A stretch of DNA of 64,000 nt from Providencia rustigianii DSM 4541. Its GTDB lineage: Bacteria > Pseudomonadota > Gammaproteobacteria > Enterobacterales > Enterobacteriaceae. Positions 18,601-27,845 of the stretch are shown in pieces. A model generated the notes under the pieces. That model did no database searches. It had not been told where the DNA came from and saw nothing but the letters and a program-made list of their open reading frames with translations. The position numbers and the translations under genes are program-made. The stretch spans positions 629,409 to 693,408 of the forward strand of contig NZ_GG703817.1 in the NCBI RefSeq assembly GCF_000156395.1, given 5' to 3'. Position 1 is the stretch's first letter, and each line of letters begins with the position of its first letter.

Positions 18601-19875
18601 CTATTTCCAGTTGATTAAGCAGTCATTTTTCTTACCGCGGCGGATAAGCGTAAAACGACCAAATAAACGGTCCGCATCAGTAAACACATACATTGGTTCC
18701 GTTTGTTTTTGACCGTTAATTGATACTGCGTTCGAGCTGATTGCAGTTCTTGCTTGACCGCGAGAAGGTGCCAATTCTGAATCCACTAAAGCTTGCTGAA
18801 GGTCAGCGCCTACTTCTAATGTGATATTTGGCATACCATCCTGAGCTAATTGCTCTAAGTCAGCTTCTGTTAAATCAGAAACTGCACCTGAGAATAAACT
18901 CTCTGTAATACGTTTTGCTGCCGCTAATCCCGCTTCACCGTGAACCAATTTGGTCACTTGCTCTGCTAATACATACTGAGCTCGTGGCGCTTTACCACTA
19001 TTTTTATCTTCTTCTTCCAGTGCGTTAATTTCGCTTAATTCCATGAAAGTAAAGAATTTTAGGAAACGATAAACATCCGCATCAGCTGTATTGATCCAGA
19101 ATTGGTAGAATTTATATTGGCTGGTTTTCTTTGGATCCAACCAAACAGCACCACCCTCTGTCTTACCAAATTTAGTTCCATCCGCTTTCGTGATCAGTGG
19201 AACAGTCAAACCGAAGACTTGGTTTTGATGTAAGCGACGAGTTAAATCGATACCAGAAGTAATATTACCCCATTGGTCTGAACCACCAATTTGTAATTCA
19301 ACTCCCATCTCTTTATTCATGTTCGCAAAGTCATAACCTTGTAATAAGTTATAAGCAAATTCAGTGAAAGAGATACCGACATCATCACGATTCAAGCGCT
19401 GTTTAACAGACTCACGGTTGATCATTTGGTTCACAGAGAAGTGTTTACCAATGTCACGTAAGAATGTCAGAACGTCCATTTTACCAAACCAATCGTAGTT
19501 GTTAGCTAGGCGTGCGCTATTATCGCCACAATCAAAGCTTAGGAATGGCGAAACTTGGTTACGGATTTTTTCTACCCACTCTTGAACGGTTTCTGCGGTG
19601 TTCAATTTACGTTCAGTAGCTTTAAAACTCGGATCGCCAATCAGGCCCGTTGCGCCACCTACCAACGCCACAGGCTTATGCCCGGCTAGTTGGAATCGTT
19701 TTAAACACAGCAAAGGAACCAGATGTCCCAAGTGCAAGCTATCTGCGGTAGGGTCGAAGCCACAATAGAGAGAGATAGGGCCTTGCGCCAGTCTCTCTGC
19801 TAACGCATCCTCATCCGTTACCTGGGCAACGAGGCCCCGCTCTTGCAATTGTTTAATCAGGTTATTGCTAGACAT
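18601..19875 (-). CDS. tyrS: Tyrosyl-tRNA synthetase
   Basis: Class I aminoacyl-tRNA synthetase charging tRNA-Tyr. It has 424 residues, the same as E. coli, from the ATG at 19875 with GGAG 6 nt upstream; the ORF runs 4 codons further. The HIGH-like motif is HLGH ([12 protein letters not shown]), and the KMSKS-like motif is KFGKT ([12 protein letters not shown]). [13 protein letters not shown] and a C-terminal S4 RNA-binding domain ([10 protein letters not shown]) complete the match. It is essential. Confidence 0.98.
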   Translation of the reverse strand: MSSNNLIKQLQERGLVAQVTDEDALAERLAQGPISLYCGFDPTADSLHLGHLVPLLCLKRFQLAGHKPVALVGGATGLIGDPSFKATERKLNTAETVQEWVEKIRNQVSPFLSFDCGDNSARLANNYDWFGKMDVLTFLRDIGKHFSVNQMINRESVKQRLNRDDVGISFTEFAYNLLQGYDFANMNKEMGVELQIGGSDQWGNITSGIDLTRRLHQNQVFGLTVPLITKADGTKFGKTEGGAVWLDPKKTSQYKFYQFWINTADADVYRFLKFFTFMELSEINALEEEDKNSGKAPRAQYVLAEQVTKLVHGEAGLAAAKRITESLFSGAVSDLTEADLEQLAQDGMPNITLEVGADLQQALVDSELAPSRGQARTAISSNAVSINGQKQTEPMYVFTDADRLFGRFTLIRRGKKNDCLINWK

Positions 19876-20035
19876 CAATGACTCCATCGGTTGAATTTTG
19901 TCTATCTGTTTTAGTATAAAAAACTGGCGGAGCTAGGCTCTGCTCAAAAGTCCGTCAGTGTTATTTGTCAATTTTCTTAAGTGCGGCTATAGCATAAAGC
20001 GCATATCAATTAAGTGCCAGCTAAAAAACTATTTA

Positions 20036-20689
20036 TTAGGGAGCCAATCTGTCAATAACCCAAGCATCCCCTTCCCTTTGGTATAAAAAGCGGTCATGTA
20101 AGCGATGAGCGCCACCTTGCCAAAATTCGACACTGTTAAACACGACCCGATAGCCCCCCCAAAAACTCGGTAATGGCACTTCACCATTTTGGAATTTTTG
20201 TTTTAATTCAAGAAACTTCCCTTCAAGTATCCCGCGGGCGGATATTCTTGATGATTGCTGTGATGCCCAAGCTGCAATCTGGCTATCTTTAGGGCGACTA
20301 TGGAAGTACTTCAAAACTTCGATTGGGCTTAAACGCTCAGCAACCCCCGTAAAATGAACTTGTCGTTCTAATTGGTACCATGGAAAGTGCAAACTGATTT
20401 TATTATTATGTTCTAAATGTTGTGCTTTGCGACTTCCCAGATTGGTATAAAACACCAACCCCTTCTCATCAAAATGCTTTAATAGGACGATCCGTTGATA
20501 AGGTTGCCCTGTTTCATCAACCGTTGCTACACACATGGCAGTTGGATCGCTTAAACGTGCTTCACAAGCCTGTTTTAACCAACGTTCAAATAATGAAATT
20601 GGGTCTGTGGTTAAATCTTTACGTCTTAAACCGCCTTTTGTGTATTCACGACGAACTGCGGCAAGATCTACTTCATCGAGCTCATTCAT
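20036..20689 (-). CDS. pdxH: Pyridoxamine/pyridoxine 5'-phosphate oxidase
   Basis: FMN-dependent oxidase that makes pyridoxal 5'-phosphate. It has 217 residues (218 in E. coli). Conserved blocks include [65 protein letters not shown] and the C-terminal QRLAP-type end WVIDRLAP. The ATG at 20689 has AGGATAGAAG upstream and sits 4 nt after the anmK stop, indicating co-transcription. Confidence 0.97.
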   Translation of the reverse strand: MNELDEVDLAAVRREYTKGGLRRKDLTTDPISLFERWLKQACEARLSDPTAMCVATVDETGQPYQRIVLLKHFDEKGLVFYTNLGSRKAQHLEHNNKISLHFPWYQLERQVHFTGVAERLSPIEVLKYFHSRPKDSQIAAWASQQSSRISARGILEGKFLELKQKFQNGEVPLPSFWGGYRVVFNSVEFWQGGAHRLHDRFLYQREGDAWVIDRLAP

Positions 20690-20693
20690 TCTT

Positions 20694-21830
20694 CTATCCT
20701 TTAAAACGGTTGTTTTTATCAATATTAGTTGGATAAATTGCACCAAGTACCGTATCTCGATTAGCCCCTGTAACTGAAGCTAGATTTCCCGGTAATCCGG
20801 CGATTGTACGGGCGGCTAACCATGCAAAAGCCAACGCTTCCATATCATCACCACTAAGCCCAAATTTATCACTCGCAGCGACTTCAATACCGGGAAGTAG
20901 TGCCGCTAAACGCGACATTAAAAATTTATTTAGAGCACCTCCACCACAAACAATTAAGCGCTCGCAACCGCCACATAGAGTGACTTGATCGGCGATAGAT
21001 GCAGCAGTTAACTCACAGAGAGTTGCTTGAATATCTTGAGGTGCCAAGAGAGGATAATGTGCTAAGTGCTGTTCTAGCCACTGCATATTGAAATATTCAC
21101 GCCCCGTACTTTTCGGCGCTGCTCGTTTAAAATAATGGTCATTAAGCATGTCATTTAATAATGCTTGATTTACCTTTCCGCTTTCAGCCCATTCGCCATC
21201 TTTGTCATAAGCTTGCTGTTGATTACGCCATACCCAAGTATCCATTAGCATATTGCCTGGACCAGTATCATATCCTTTGATATGGGCGCCAGGAAATAAT
21301 GTTGTAATGTTGGCAATTCCACCAATATTGAGCACAATTCGTTTTTCAGTTGGATGCCCAAGTACAGCAAGATGAAAAGCAGGAACAAGCGGAGCACCTT
21401 GCCCACCATATGCCATATCTCTACGACGAAAATCCCCGACAGTGGTGATCCCCGTCAGTGCGGCAATCCGATTATTATCCCCAATTTGCATCGTAAATGG
21501 TGTATCGCTATCGGGTTCATGCCATACCGTTTGCCCGTGGCAACCTATGGCTATAATATCCTCAGGAGACAACCCTGTTTGTTCGAGTAACTGATTAATA
21601 GCGTCAGCATATAAAGTGCCAAGTTCTCGGTCAATCTGCCCAATTTCAGATAGTGTCGTTTCTTGTCCCTGACAGATGTTTAAAATTCTTTTTTTCAACT
21701 CAATGGGAAATGAAGCATTTAGACTAGACTGCTCTGCAACAAATTTATCATTAATAGCAGCCAAGACAACATCAACTCCGTCTAAACTGGTTCCTGACAT
21801 AACACCGATGTAGCGACCCGATTTAATCAT
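20694..21830 (-). CDS. anmK: Anhydro-N-acetylmuramic acid kinase
   Basis: Cytosolic kinase that opens and phosphorylates 1,6-anhydro-MurNAc during peptidoglycan recycling. It has 378 residues. The ATP-binding N-terminus [54 protein letters not shown] and the C-terminal [13 protein letters not shown] are all family signatures. It is first in the run anmK-pdxH-(tyrS-pdxY). It fits functionally with mppA, which brings murein tripeptide into the cell. Confidence 0.97.
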   Translation of the reverse strand: MIKSGRYIGVMSGTSLDGVDVVLAAINDKFVAEQSSLNASFPIELKKRILNICQGQETTLSEIGQIDRELGTLYADAINQLLEQTGLSPEDIIAIGCHGQTVWHEPDSDTPFTMQIGDNNRIAALTGITTVGDFRRRDMAYGGQGAPLVPAFHLAVLGHPTEKRIVLNIGGIANITTLFPGAHIKGYDTGPGNMLMDTWVWRNQQQAYDKDGEWAESGKVNQALLNDMLNDHYFKRAAPKSTGREYFNMQWLEQHLAHYPLLAPQDIQATLCELTAASIADQVTLCGGCERLIVCGGGALNKFLMSRLAALLPGIEVAASDKFGLSGDDMEALAFAWLAARTIAGLPGNLASVTGANRDTVLGAIYPTNIDKNNRFKG

Positions 21831-22366
21831 CTTATTATCCCTTCAGAGATCCCGTTTTGAGTGAAGTAAGCCATGAAAGATTGTGCTTTGATAACGCTAT
21901 TTGTCAACTGATCGATTCAGTTTCTCGTACCGCTTCGCAGGTTTAATAAATAATTGATAAATTAAATCACCGTATTGAACAAAATAACAACAGTTCATCG
22001 TTTTTCTATCCCCCTAATTTTAATTTGATTTATAATGGTTCAATCTATAATTATCTGCTAAACCTAAAGATAGTAGTTATTGGTTGCTGTTAACTATAGA
22101 TATTGATAATCCTAATTTAGCAATTGTCTAGAAGTGATATTCAAAAAATGCACTGTTGCTATGAGTATTTGACAAAGAATGCCTTTAATTAGGGTTTTAG
22201 AATAAATTTGAGAAATTTCACCTAGTGTTTACAAACTATTTAATTCAGAATTAGTAGTCTAAATCTCGGTGTCTAATACAATTTTTTGATGTTGTTGTGC
22301 TTATGGTGAAAACAAATATACGATGCTATGTTAGTGCCACAGACAGCAAATCTCATAGGAGTCATT
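21831..22366. other. Divergent intergenic region anmK/slyB
   Basis: No credible gene was seen in 536 bp. It contains the anmK promoter region and, nearer slyB, a PhoP-box-like direct repeat (22226-22242) described separately. The slyB ribosome-binding site is AGGAG at 22357-22361. Confidence 0.45.
22226..22260 (+). promoter_or_regulatory. Candidate PhoP-box promoter of slyB
   Basis: TGTTTA (22226-22231), five bases, then TATTTA (22237-22242) resembles the PhoP direct repeat (T/G)GTTTA-N5-(T/G)GTTTA with one mismatch. Twelve bases further on, TAGTCT (22255-22260) can serve as the -10. This is the geometry of PhoP-activated promoters, and slyB is a known PhoPQ target in enteric bacteria. Confidence 0.5.
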
Positions 22367-22834
22367 ATGCTTAAGAAAGTTTTTGTAGGTGTTGTTGCAG
22401 TTGCTATGTTATCAGGCTGTGTCAATACCAGTACGCTTTCTGGTGATACTATTTCAGCTCAGGATGCGAAACAGGTTCAGACTGTCACTTATGGTACAAT
22501 TCTCAATGCTCGCCCTGTTACTATTCAAGCAGGCGAAGATGCTAATGTCATTGGAGCTATTGGTGGTGCTGTACTCGGTGGTTTATTAGGTAATACTGTT
22601 GGCGGTGGTACAGGTAAAAGTTTAGCAACAGCGGCTGGTGCAATTGCAGGTGGTTTAGCTGGTCAGCAAGCTCAAGGGGCTTTAAATAAAAGCCAAGGCG
22701 TACAGTTAGAGATTCGTTTAGACAGTGGTAAAAATATTGTTGTCGTTCAGAAACAAGACCCTAACGCTTTCCGCGTCGGTCAGCGTGTAATGATTGCAAA
22801 CAGCGGTAACTCTGTCACTGTATCCCCTCGCTAA
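22367..22834 (+). CDS. slyB: Outer-membrane lipoprotein SlyB (Pcp family, glycine-zipper)
   Basis: Outer-membrane lipoprotein that in E. coli/Salmonella stabilises the envelope and modulates PhoPQ. It has 155 residues. A signal peptide with lipobox MLSGC gives a lipidated Cys. A glycine-zipper domain follows (IGAIGGAVLGGLLGNTVGGG and AAGAIAGGLAGQ). The C-terminus carries the conserved beta domain (VQLEIRLDSGKNIVVVQ, FRVGQRVMI). The ATG at 22367 is fixed by AGGAG; an upstream in-frame extension has no support. It is followed by a strong terminator. Confidence 0.95.
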   Translation: MLKKVFVGVVAVAMLSGCVNTSTLSGDTISAQDAKQVQTVTYGTILNARPVTIQAGEDANVIGAIGGAVLGGLLGNTVGGGTGKSLATAAGAIAGGLAGQQAQGALNKSQGVQLEIRLDSGKNIVVVQKQDPNAFRVGQRVMIANSGNSVTVSPR

Positions 22835-22849
22835 TCTAACGATTATATA

Positions 22850-22886
22850 TGTTCACCGACCTCATTGTCGGTGAACATTATTTTTA
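22850..22886 (+). terminator. Terminator of slyB
   Basis: An 11-bp perfect stem, TGTTCACCGAC (22850-22860) with GTCGGTGAACA (22867-22877), has a 6-nt loop and is followed by a T-rich tail (TTATTTTTAT). Confidence 0.9.
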
Positions 22887-23222
22887 TAATCTACACAACC
22901 AAACTCAAATTAATTAATTTTTAAATCATTTTAATAAAATCAATTAAACATCGAGATTAATATCAAAAATATATTTTTATGTATACCTGTACAGCAATAA
23001 ATTTTGTGATATCTGATTTTAATCATATATTTTCCCAGTGTGACTATGTGAATAATAAAATAAAAATCATCTTCATTTTACAAATCGCATGGATAAAAAC
23101 GAACTGAACCAATAGATATGTACACATATGAAAACAGTACCATGATAAAGAAATAATTTTATTTTAAATAATTATCGTAAATCACAATAAAATATATCAT
23201 TCAGATTAAGTTCCATTTACTT
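22887..23222. other. AT-rich gap between slyB and convergent slyA
   Basis: About 335 bp of very AT-rich DNA. I see no gene, no clear hairpin next to the slyA stop and no recognisable operator. Confidence 0.35.
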
Positions 23223-23657
23223 TTAAGAATCACTCTGTAGTCTCAGAATGTTTTTCTCCAACCTTAATAGAAGCAGGGATAATTGACTGAGCTCATCATG
23301 ACTAATATTGCTTAAAATTTCAGTACGCGTATTATTAATCACTTGATCGACCGTTTTGATAAAAGGCTCTGATTCCTCTGTCAGTTTAATTCTTTTCGCT
23401 CTCCTATCATTGGCACAAATATGACGTGAAATTAAGCGTTTTTCTTCGAGTTGGTCTAGGGTTCTAACCAAAGATGGCTGCTCGATACCAATAGCTTTTG
23501 CCAACTGAATTTGCGATTGCTCCGGTGGTAGCTGACTAATATTATGCAACGTTACCCAGTGAGTTTGCGTTAATTTAAGCGGCTTTAGACGATGATCAAT
23601 TAATGCCCGCCACATACGAACTACACGAGATAATTCAGTTCCGATTTGAGATTCCAA
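23223..23657 (-). CDS. slyA: Transcriptional regulator SlyA (MarR family)
   Basis: Winged-helix dimeric MarR-type regulator that relieves H-NS silencing and controls virulence and envelope genes. It has 144 residues, the same as E. coli. I chose a TTG start at 23657, preceded by AAGGAGGG at ideal spacing; SlyA also starts at TTG in E. coli. Upstream in-frame ATGs have no ribosome-binding site. Diagnostic blocks are [42 protein letters not shown] (recognition helix) and [15 protein letters not shown] (wing). It converges on slyB, as in E. coli. Confidence 0.95.
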   Translation of the reverse strand: MESQIGTELSRVVRMWRALIDHRLKPLKLTQTHWVTLHNISQLPPEQSQIQLAKAIGIEQPSLVRTLDQLEEKRLISRHICANDRRAKRIKLTEESEPFIKTVDQVINNTRTEILSNISHDELSQLSLLLLRLEKNILRLQSDS

Positions 23658-24207
23658 TTTACCCTCCTTTATATAATTATAATGACTAAAAAATATACCA
23701 AACACATATTATTTTTTAAATTATATATTAATTTCCTTTTATATTGACAACATTTTATTGACCATTTACCTATCAAATACCTATATATAGTGATAATCAA
23801 TGACTTATTTGGTGACATCAAACCTGATTATTAATCATATTTTTATAAAAAAACAATTCAATTTCTTAATAAGATAACCTATCAATTATCTTATTAATAA
23901 GAATAGCCTTACTCTGCTTTCAAATCTATCTATTTTAACCCTTATAGTAATTACAACTAACAATAAAAAAAGCAATAGCAAATAAATTGTTTAAAAACAA
24001 AAGAATATAGTTATTCTTAAAGTTATGTTTTTTACAAGGGGTTCAGAATAATACCATCACTAATTTTTATAAATAAAATTTAATTGAAAGATAACTTACG
24101 AAATAAGTTTAATCTAATATAATTTAATATGAATCTTTTCAACAATCGATTGATTGAATTATTAATATTAAAGCATATAGATAAAAATAATTACATACCG
24201 TAATAAA
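23658..24207. other. Strongly AT-rich intergenic stretch upstream of slyA
   Basis: 550 bp that I estimate at well over 75% A+T with no supportable gene. It must contain the slyA promoter and the 3' end of the ydhL transcript. Its composition is typical of DNA bound by H-NS, which SlyA antagonises, but no specific SlyA palindrome was identified. Confidence 0.4.
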
Positions 24208-24447
24208 TTAGAAAAGTGACTGTTGCAGATCAATTATTTCTTCTTGTATCACTTTTTTACTATTTGCTCTTAGTAACCGTTGACGGCATAAACGAACCAC
24301 ATGACGTTTTTGAGCATTAGTCAATTGTAACCATCCAAATCTTTCATCCCGAGTCCTATAGCAACCTCGGCAATAACCCTGCTCATTGGTTTGACATATC
24401 CCGCGACAAGGGCTAGGAATCTCAAAAAATTCAAGTTGTTCTGCCAT
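24208..24447 (-). CDS. ydhL: YdhL, DUF1289 small cysteine-rich protein
   Basis: 79-residue protein of the DUF1289 family, the same length as E. coli YdhL. The conserved N-terminal half MAEQLEFFEIPSPCRGICQ continues with a four-cysteine set (CRGIC ... YCRGCYRTRDER), probably a zinc- or metal-binding knuckle. A basic segment (RHVVRLCRQRLLRAN) follows, and the family-typical C-terminal QSLF ends it. Function is unknown. It is divergent from gloA; the nemRA genes that separate the two in E. coli are absent. Confidence 0.92.
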   Translation of the reverse strand: MAEQLEFFEIPSPCRGICQTNEQGYCRGCYRTRDERFGWLQLTNAQKRHVVRLCRQRLLRANSKKVIQEEIIDLQQSLF

Positions 24448-24624
24448 AGTTAATCCCTCCCCGCAATCAAAGTCATAAATATATGATATACTCCCAAAAA
24501 ATGAATATAACCATTAATTGAATAAAAAATAAACTGTAATCGCTGTATTTAGCAATATACCCACGTTATATTAATAGATAAATCGATTCGGCATTATGAT
24601 GTGAAAATTTATAGGGAGAATTTT

Positions 24625-25032
24625 ATGCGCTTACTTCATACCATGTTACGTGTGACTGATATGCAACGTTCCATTGATTTTTATACCGACGTTTTGGGTA
24701 TGCGTCTATTACGTACGAGTGAAAATCCTGAATATAAATACTCTCTCGCTTTTGTGGGTTATAGCGATGAAAGCGAAGGTGCAGTGATTGAACTAACTTA
24801 TAACTGGGGTGTTACTGAATACGAAATGGGTAATGCTTATGGGCATATTGCACTCGGTGTAGACGATGTTGCAAAGACCTGTAATGATATTCGCCAAGCT
24901 GGTGGAAAAATTACTCGAGAAGCAGGCCCAGTAAAAGGTGGCTCTACTGTGATTGCCTTTGTGGAAGACCCTGATGGGTATAAAATTGAATTAATTGAAA
25001 ATAAAAGTGCAAGTAAAGGGTTAGGTCACTAA
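24625..25032 (+). CDS. gloA: Lactoylglutathione lyase (glyoxalase I)
   Basis: Ni/Zn metalloenzyme converting the methylglyoxal-glutathione hemithioacetal to S-lactoylglutathione. It has 135 residues (E. coli 135) from the ATG at 24625, preceded by AGGGAGA; a GTG at 24601 is unsupported. It has duplicated beta-alpha-beta-beta-beta (VOC) halves. The metal ligands are H5 ([10 protein letters not shown]), Glu in VIELTYNWG, His in YGHIALGV and Glu in YKIELIE. A terminator follows. Confidence 0.97.
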   Translation: MRLLHTMLRVTDMQRSIDFYTDVLGMRLLRTSENPEYKYSLAFVGYSDESEGAVIELTYNWGVTEYEMGNAYGHIALGVDDVAKTCNDIRQAGGKITREAGPVKGGSTVIAFVEDPDGYKIELIENKSASKGLGH

Positions 25033-25050
25033 TCAACTCAATTGTTTAAA

Positions 25051-25084
25051 ATTTAGGTGGCTTTCATGTCCACCTAAATTTTCT
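25051..25084 (+). terminator. Terminator of gloA
   Basis: ATTTAGGTGG (25051-25060) pairs with CCACCTAAAT (25070-25079), followed by TTTCTATT. Confidence 0.75.
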
Positions 25085-25158
25085 ATTGTATTTAGCGACA
25101 AAAATATATTCCCTTTGGCATAATAAAAGCCAACCAGAAACCGTAAACTGAAAGTCAA

Positions 25159-25803
25159 ATGTCTGAAAAAAATAATCCTAACTCACTGGTAAATCGCTTC
25201 CGAGGTTACTACCCTGTCGTTATTGATGTTGAAACTGGTGGCTTTAATCCTAAAACGGACGGTCTATTAGAAATAGCGGCAATTACTTTGAAAATGGATA
25301 ATGAAGGTTGGTTATCTATTGATGAGACTTTACATTTTCATGTGGAGCCTTTTGAGGGCGCTAACCTAGAGCCTGCAGCGCTTGCATTCACGGGTATTGA
25401 CCCAACAAATCCATTACGCGGTGCAGTCAGTGAATATGATGCTTTGCATGCCATATTTAAAACGATCCGCAAAGGGATGAAAAATACTGACTGTAATCGA
25501 GCCATAATGGTGGCCCATAACGCTAATTTTGACCATAGCTTTGTGATGAATGCAGCAGAGCGTTCTGGCTTAAAACGTAATCCTTTCCACCCTTTTGCCA
25601 CTTTCGATACAGCCGCATTAAGTGGCTTAGTTTTTGGGCAAACTATTTTGGCTAAAGCCTGTGTTACCGCAGGAATTCCTTTTGATGGAAAACAAGCTCA
25701 TGGCGCATTATATGATACCAATCGAACTGCGCTCCTGTTCTGCGAACTCGTGAATAAATGGAAGAAGCTCGGTGGTTGGCCCCTCCCCGCAGAATCCGAA
25801 TAG
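25159..25803 (+). CDS. rnt: Ribonuclease T
   Basis: DEDDh 3'-5' exoribonuclease that trims CCA ends of tRNA and matures 5S/23S rRNA. It has 214 residues (215 in E. coli). Exo I motif: D23 and E25 in [12 protein letters not shown]. Exo [12 protein letters not shown]. Exo [15 protein letters not shown]. The substrate-binding FR(G)YYPV and C-terminal [10 protein letters not shown] match the orthologue. Unlike E. coli, the large helicase gene lhr does not follow. Confidence 0.97.
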   Translation: MSEKNNPNSLVNRFRGYYPVVIDVETGGFNPKTDGLLEIAAITLKMDNEGWLSIDETLHFHVEPFEGANLEPAALAFTGIDPTNPLRGAVSEYDALHAIFKTIRKGMKNTDCNRAIMVAHNANFDHSFVMNAAERSGLKRNPFHPFATFDTAALSGLVFGQTILAKACVTAGIPFDGKQAHGALYDTNRTALLFCELVNKWKKLGGWPLPAESE

Positions 25804-25820
25804 TGTAAGTAACTACATAA

Positions 25821-25861
25821 AAAAACCGTATTAGACTTTAAAATACTAATACGGTTTTTAT
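25821..25861. terminator. Bidirectional terminator between rnt and grxD
   Basis: AAAAACCGTATTAG (25821-25834) pairs with CTAATACGGTTTTT (25846-25859) around an 11-nt loop. It is flanked by A/T tracts suitable for either of the two converging genes. Confidence 0.85.
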
Positions 25862-25899
25862 TACTTGATGTAACTTTAACAAATTACAACAGCAGTAAA

Positions 25900-26247
25900 C
25901 TATTCAGAGACCGCGTCATCCGCCGAACGATATTTATCCGCAGTTTCCTTAATTAGCGTTTGTAACTCGCCACGCTGGAACATCTCAACAATAATATCGC
26001 ATCCACCAACTAATTCACCATCGACCCATAGTTGTGGGAATGTTGGCCAGTTGGCGTATTTTGGTAATTCTGCACGGATATCTGGATTCTGTAAAATATC
26101 AACGTAAGCAAAACGCTCACCACAAGAAGATAGAGCTTGCACTGCTTGAGCAGAAAAGCCACAGCTTGGCAGCTTTGGCGAGCCTTTCATATATAATAAA
26201 ATTGGATTTTCTTTAACTTGGCGCTCAATTTTTTCAATTGTTGTCAT
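25900..26247 (-). CDS. grxD: Monothiol glutaredoxin GrxD (Grx4)
   Basis: Glutaredoxin that binds a glutathione-ligated [2Fe-2S] cluster and works with BolA-type proteins in iron-sulfur handling. It has 115 residues as in E. coli. The monothiol CGFS active site is at C29 (LPSCGFSAQAV). NWPTFPQLWVDGELVGGCDI includes the cis-Pro and glutathione-binding loop. It is thematically linked with sodB, suf and ryhB nearby. Confidence 0.97.
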   Translation of the reverse strand: MTTIEKIERQVKENPILLYMKGSPKLPSCGFSAQAVQALSSCGERFAYVDILQNPDIRAELPKYANWPTFPQLWVDGELVGGCDIIVEMFQRGELQTLIKETADKYRSADDAVSE

Positions 26248-26822
26248 TTCTAATTCCTAAAGCATGGGTGCTGATTTTGTAGTCAATTAGCAGTATTACC
26301 CGCCTCTTTATATACCGAACTCATCAACTGGAATGACTTCTCGACACTGTTAAAACATCGTAAACAGCTCAGTGATAGTTTCATACAATATGCCAGTTTT
26401 GTAAGGTGATTACTATAGCACTCCTACTTGCTTCACTCAAAAGGTGAAAAGCTGCGTACATTGGTTCTATTTTACAAATGTCTATTTTACTGCGCTGTTT
26501 TTACAGTGTAATTATGGTTGTTGTTTGTTAATATATTAGCAAATTAATAACACTGAATGCTTTTCCATACTCAATAAAAGCTAAAAGTGGAGAGGTTGCC
26601 GAGGTAAAACTTGAATATACCCAACAAAAACTTAGTCATTAATAGCATCATGGGATAGGCTTTTTATTATTAAAAGTTGTATCCTATGATGATAATTAAA
26701 TGATATATCAAACAGCATAATACGACGTTAACGTTTTAGCTGTAATAATAGAAGTAAGAACAATTTCAGCTCATTTTACGAGCAAACACCCTAAATATTG
26801 AATAAAAGCAATCAAGGAGTAC
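26248..26822. other. Intergenic region between grxD and sodB with a hairpin
   Basis: 575 bp with no credible gene; mepH, found here in E. coli, is missing. Structure: CATCATGGGATA (26646-26657) pairs nearly perfectly with TATCCTATGATG (26680-26691). A second nested pairing CTTTTT/AAAAG lies within the loop. It lies 135-180 bp before sodB, so it may be a regulatory element or a remnant transcript terminator. Confidence 0.45.
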
Positions 26823-26825
26823 GCA

Positions 26826-27404
26826 ATGTCTTTTGAATTACCAGCTCTACCGTATGCTAAAGATGCTTTAGAACCTCATATCTCTGCAGAGACCTTAGAA
26901 TATCATTACGGTAAACACCATAATACTTATGTTGTTAACCTGAACAACCTAATCAAAGGGACTAAATTTGAAGGTTTGTCTTTAGAAGAAATCATTAAAA
27001 CTTCTGAGGCTGGTGTATTCAATAACGCCGCTCAAGTTTGGAACCACACTTTTTATTGGCACTGCTTAGCCCCTAATGCAGGTGGCGAACCTACTGGCAA
27101 AGTTGCAGAAGCTATCAATAAAGCATTCGGTTCTTTTGCTCAGTTCAAAGAGCAATTCACAGATGCTGCTATTAAAAATTTTGGCGCAGGTTGGACTTGG
27201 TTAGTTAAAAAAGCTGATGGTAGTCTAGCTATCGTTAATACATCTAACGCAGCAACACCAATTTCTGGTGATGATAAACCTATTTTGACTGTTGATATCT
27301 GGGAACATGCTTACTATATCGACTACCGTAACGCACGTCCAAAATACTTAGAAAACTTCTGGGCGCTGGTTAACTGGAAATTTGTTGAAGAAAATCTGGC
27401 TTAA
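26826..27404 (+). CDS. sodB: Superoxide dismutase [Fe], SodB
   Basis: Cytosolic iron superoxide dismutase, 192 residues as in E. coli. The metal ligands are visible in LEYHYGKHHNTYV (first His), NHTFYWHCL (second His) and VDIWEHAYYIDYRN (Asp and His). GAGWTWLV is the Fe/Mn-SOD signature. AAGGAG lies 7 nt before the ATG. GCAATGTC over the start codon (26823-26830) is exactly complementary to the core of the RyhB-type RNA in this window, matching the known RyhB control of sodB. Confidence 0.98.
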   Translation: MSFELPALPYAKDALEPHISAETLEYHYGKHHNTYVVNLNNLIKGTKFEGLSLEEIIKTSEAGVFNNAAQVWNHTFYWHCLAPNAGGEPTGKVAEAINKAFGSFAQFKEQFTDAAIKNFGAGWTWLVKKADGSLAIVNTSNAATPISGDDKPILTVDIWEHAYYIDYRNARPKYLENFWALVNWKFVEENLA

Positions 27405-27426
27405 TTGTAGTTCAGATCTAAAATGA

Positions 27427-27463
27427 TTAAGGGCGAGTATCATACTCGCCCTTAATTGTTTTT
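27427..27463 (+). terminator. Terminator of sodB
   Basis: A 13-bp perfect stem, TTAAGGGCGAGTA (27427-27439) with TACTCGCCCTTAA (27443-27455), is followed by TTGTTTTT. A second hairpin immediately downstream (27459-27485, TTTTTCACC/GGTGAAAAA) is placed to end the opposing ynhF transcript. Confidence 0.9.
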
Positions 27464-27490
27464 CACCTTCAATGGTGGTGAAAAAAGAAA

Positions 27491-27574
27491 TCAAAAAATA
27501 TGTACGGCAAAAAGAATAATTACAACTAAAGAGCCCATTGCCGCCATTAATCCATATTTAAAATCTGTATCCAT
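27491..27574 (-). CDS. ynhF: YnhF-like small membrane protein, 27 aa
   Basis: A 27-residue gene, MDTDFKYGLMAAMG followed by SLVVIILFAVHIF. It consists of a short charged N-terminus and a single transmembrane helix. It resembles E. coli YnhF (29 residues, starting MSTDLKFSL), a formyl-Met-retaining inner-membrane peptide also encoded close to purR. The ATG at 27574 has AGAGGAAC at good spacing. It lies between sodB and purR on the opposite strand, and a hairpin follows its stop. Function is unknown. Size makes homology tentative, but context, start motif and ribosome-binding site agree. Confidence 0.75.
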   Translation of the reverse strand: MDTDFKYGLMAAMGSLVVIILFAVHIF

Positions 27575-27845
27575 GAGTTCCTCTCATTTAAAGTAAAGAA
27601 GTTGAAGTAATATTAACCATGCCAATACAACGGTTAATTTAGTATACATCCACAAAAATGCAAAACCAGTGCTTATGTCACATGTTATAACATCAATTAT
27701 TTCTTTCGTTTTTGCGCTAGATCAGACAAAATCGATAACAAATCGCTAAATTATTGCTTGTAAAGGGTCAATGCATCAATATGCAGGTAATTATTTAACT
27801 AGAATTCTTTTAGAGACCAAGTCTGGTCAGGAGTTTTTTCTTCCC

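Noticed and set aside
27706..27722. Possible PurR operator upstream of purR (TTTCGTTTTTGCGCT)
   Set aside because: The half-sites are out of register with the ACGCAAACGTTTGCGT palindrome by two bases.
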